This document shows, one piece after another, positions 61,962-64,000 of a stretch of 64,000 nucleotides of DNA (within the stretch, counting starts at the first letter, position 1; each line of letters begins with the position of its first letter). Position numbers and translations under genes: made by a program. The stretch lies in NCBI RefSeq assembly GCF_965232925.1, contig NZ_CBDDRA010000021.1, positions 1 through 64,000 of the forward strand, read 5' to 3'. This DNA is from Tumidithrix helvetica (GTDB lineage Bacteria > Cyanobacteriota > Cyanobacteriia > Pseudanabaenales > Pseudanabaenaceae). Under the pieces are notes generated by a model. The model did no database searches, had not been told where the DNA came from, and was given only the letters and a program-made list of their open reading frames with translations.

Positions 61962-64000
61962 ATGCCAACGCTTTCAGGGTATAAGAACTTCATTCAACTA
62001 CACGATGGAGATAACTCAAGAGTCTATCGTGCGCTGCGAGCAGAAAATGAGCAGCAGGTGATTCTAAAAGTACTGAAAGCAGATTATCCCACACCTGACC
62101 AACTGAGGCGATATCGACAGGAATATAAACTTACTCATCAACTCAAGCTATCCCATGTTGTGAAAGCCTCTGGATTGGAAGAATGGGAACGAACCTTAGT
62201 CATGATTCTTGAAGACTTTGGCGGAATTTCACTTAACCAGTGGCTCAATCGTTATCCAGAAGGACTTGCTGTCCGAGATTTTTTGACCCTCAGTATAAAA
62301 ATTGTGGAAGGATTAGGGCAACTTCACAGCCAAGCGATCGTGCATAAAGATATCAATCCCGCGAATATTGTCTTTAATCCTCAAACTGGAGATCTGAAGC
62401 TGATTGACTTAGGTATCTCTACCCAGATCGGTCGAGAGAATCCCATACTGCAAGCTCCAAATTCTCTAGAAGGAACCTTACCTTACATTTCTCCAGAGCA
62501 AACGGGTCGCATGAACCGATCGCTGGACTATCGCAGTGATTTTTACTCCCTCGGTGTTACATTCTACGAACTCTTAGTCGGCAAATTACCCTTTACAAGT
62601 CAAGATTCCGATGGAGTTGGTGCATTGTCACATCGCCAAACAAGCAGCCTCACTTCGAGAGATCGCAGGTGAGACAATTCCTCTCATGCTTTCAGAGATT
62701 GTCAGCAAGTTGATGGCAAAGAATGCGGAAGATCGCTATCAGAGTGCATGGGGACTTAAAACAGATTTAGAGGAATGTCAGGCGCAATTGAATAGAGTGG
62801 GAGCGATTTCTACTTTTGCATTAGGTCGCAACGATAATTTCGATCGCTTTCAAATCCCTCAAAAGCTGTACGGACGAGAACGGGAAATTGCAAGATTGCT
62901 GGAAGCCTTTGAGCGAGTTAGCAGTCCAGATAACAGTCAGGATAATCATCGCATCTCTCGGAGCGAATTCATCCTCGTTACGGGCTATTCTGGCATTGGT
63001 AAATCTGCCTTAGTCCAAGAACTTTATAAACCCATTACTACCAAACGCGGACATTTTATTTCTGGTAAGTTCGACCAGTATCAGCGCAATATTCCTTACT
63101 CGGCTGTGGTGAGTGCCTTTACTGACTTGGTCAAGCAACTGTTGGGAGAACCAGAAGCAATTCTGAGACAATGGCGCGATCGCTTATTAACAGCCTTAGG
63201 CACAAACGGGCAAGTCGTGATTGATGTGATTCCTGATGTGGCGTTAATTATTGGCGCTCAGCCGTCTGTGCTCGATTTGGGTGCAAGCGAATCTCAAAAT
63301 CGCTTTAATCTAGTGTTACAACAGTTTATTCAAGCATTTTGCAGTTCAGAGCATCCCTTAGTCCTCTTTCTCGACGACCTCCAGTGGGCAGATTTGGCGA
63401 CATTACAACTGCTTGAGCAGTTAATCACTGAGAATTCTCAAACGGAATATCTGCTCCTGATTGGGGCATATCGAGATCGTGAGGTATCGGGCGGTCATCC
63501 TTTGGCGATCGCGCTCGACCGACTTCAGGGTTTGGGATCCCACATCGAGCGGATCGTTTTACCCCCTTTGACCCTAGGGCAGATCGAACAACTGATTGCT
63601 GAGACCTTAAAGAGTGAAGCAGAAACAGTCACAGGGCTGGCGGAGTTGGTGGTACACAAGACGGGTGGTAATCCGTTTTTCGTCAATGAATTTCTCAAAA
63701 ACCTTTACAGTGAGAGCCTACTGACCTTCGATCGCACTTCTGATGCGCTTGGAGCTTGGCAGTGGGATCTAGCACAAATCGAGGGAATGAGATTTACCGA
63801 CAACGTCGTGGAGTTAATGACCGCACAGTTACGGAAGCTGCCACAATCCTTACAGACATTATTATCTCTAGCTGCCTGCTTGGGATCGGAGTTCAACCTA
63901 GACACCCTTTCGTTTGTGGAAGATCGTTCTCCTGCGGAAATCTTCGCCGATCTAAAGATAGCCATAGAGAAGGGATTTGTCATGGCGCGATCGCCGCTCG
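61962..64000 (+). pseudogene. Giant Ser/Thr kinase-AAA ATPase signalling protein (frameshift; 3' end outside window)
   Basis: Kinase domain from residue 1: VIHKDINPANIVFNPQTGDL-type loop (IVHKDINPANI) with DLGIST in place of DFG, and GTLPYISPEQTGRMNRSLDY. The frame ends at 62672. A second frame continues from about 62611 (MELVHCHIAKQAASLREIAG) open to 64000: YGREREIARLLEAFERV, Walker A GYSGIGKSALVQ and Walker B LVLFLDDLQWAD. This is the cyanobacterial multi-sensor kinase layout, usually followed by GAF and histidine kinase domains. The break fits loss of five bases from a CCGATCCGAT repeat. It could also be a sequencing error. Confidence 0.8.

Noticed and set aside
1..64000. tRNA and rRNA genes
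   Set aside because: Reading by eye found no T-arm GGTTCRANNCC with a matching acceptor stem; a covariance search could still find one.

Overview
The window is cyanobacterial chromosome. It opens with the 3' end of psbA (photosystem II D1), carries cpcE/cpcF-type phycobilin lyases, cmpABCD and an ndhF3-ndhD3-cupA carbon-uptake operon, and is studded with the HIP1 octamer GCGATCGC that marks many cyanobacterial genomes. Base composition and gene families suit a freshwater Pseudanabaena/Leptolyngbya-type organism, but the genus cannot be fixed from this stretch.

Layout. 0-2.1 kb: psbA tail with terminator, then a toxin-antitoxin graveyard (one intact DUF433/DUF5615 pair, an orphan ParD with a broken ParE, two antitoxin C-terminal remnants). 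2.1-19.3 kb: housekeeping and envelope genes (CAP-domain protein, ATP-grasp ligase, M16 peptidase, DUF3318, DUF1517, a GspC/PilP-like protein, SLH protein, symporter), two decayed genes (Uma2, cupin) and cpcE-cpcF. 19.2-21.6 kb: DUF721, upp, DUF6671. 21.7-32.4 kb: an inorganic-carbon island in which the bicarbonate ABC transporter cmpABCD (minus) diverges from the CO2-uptake NDH-1MS genes ndhF3-ndhD3-cupA (plus). The ~500 bp between them holds several TTA-N8-TAA motifs of the CmpR type, so both routes of carbon uptake are probably co-regulated. 34.3-40.9 kb: an NAD operon, pncB-nadD-nrtR-(membrane protein)-(NYN/OST-HTH protein)-nadE, with a regulator whose Nudix site looks inactive and a putative RNA-binding nuclease gene overlapping nadE by 4 bp. 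40.9-49.5 kb: acyltransferase, fabG, a lipid-type methyltransferase, and a minus-strand exopolysaccharide cluster (three GT4 glycosyltransferases and a Wzy-like polymerase).

49.8-58.2 kb is an accessory region: scattered pieces of a giant cadherin-like/RHS (YD-repeat) surface protein, including an RHS core with an AT-rich unknown toxin tip and a candidate immunity gene, two Uma2 genes with near-identical tails, an Rpn-type nuclease with a 12-bp minisatellite, and an ISAzo13-like element inserted inside an RHS remnant. 58.4-64 kb: pentapeptide-repeat protein, bPH-like membrane protein, LMW-phosphatase-like protein, methyltransferase, and the 5' part of a giant Ser/Thr kinase-AAA signalling protein broken by a frameshift. 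No rRNA, tRNA, CRISPR array or prophage was recognised.
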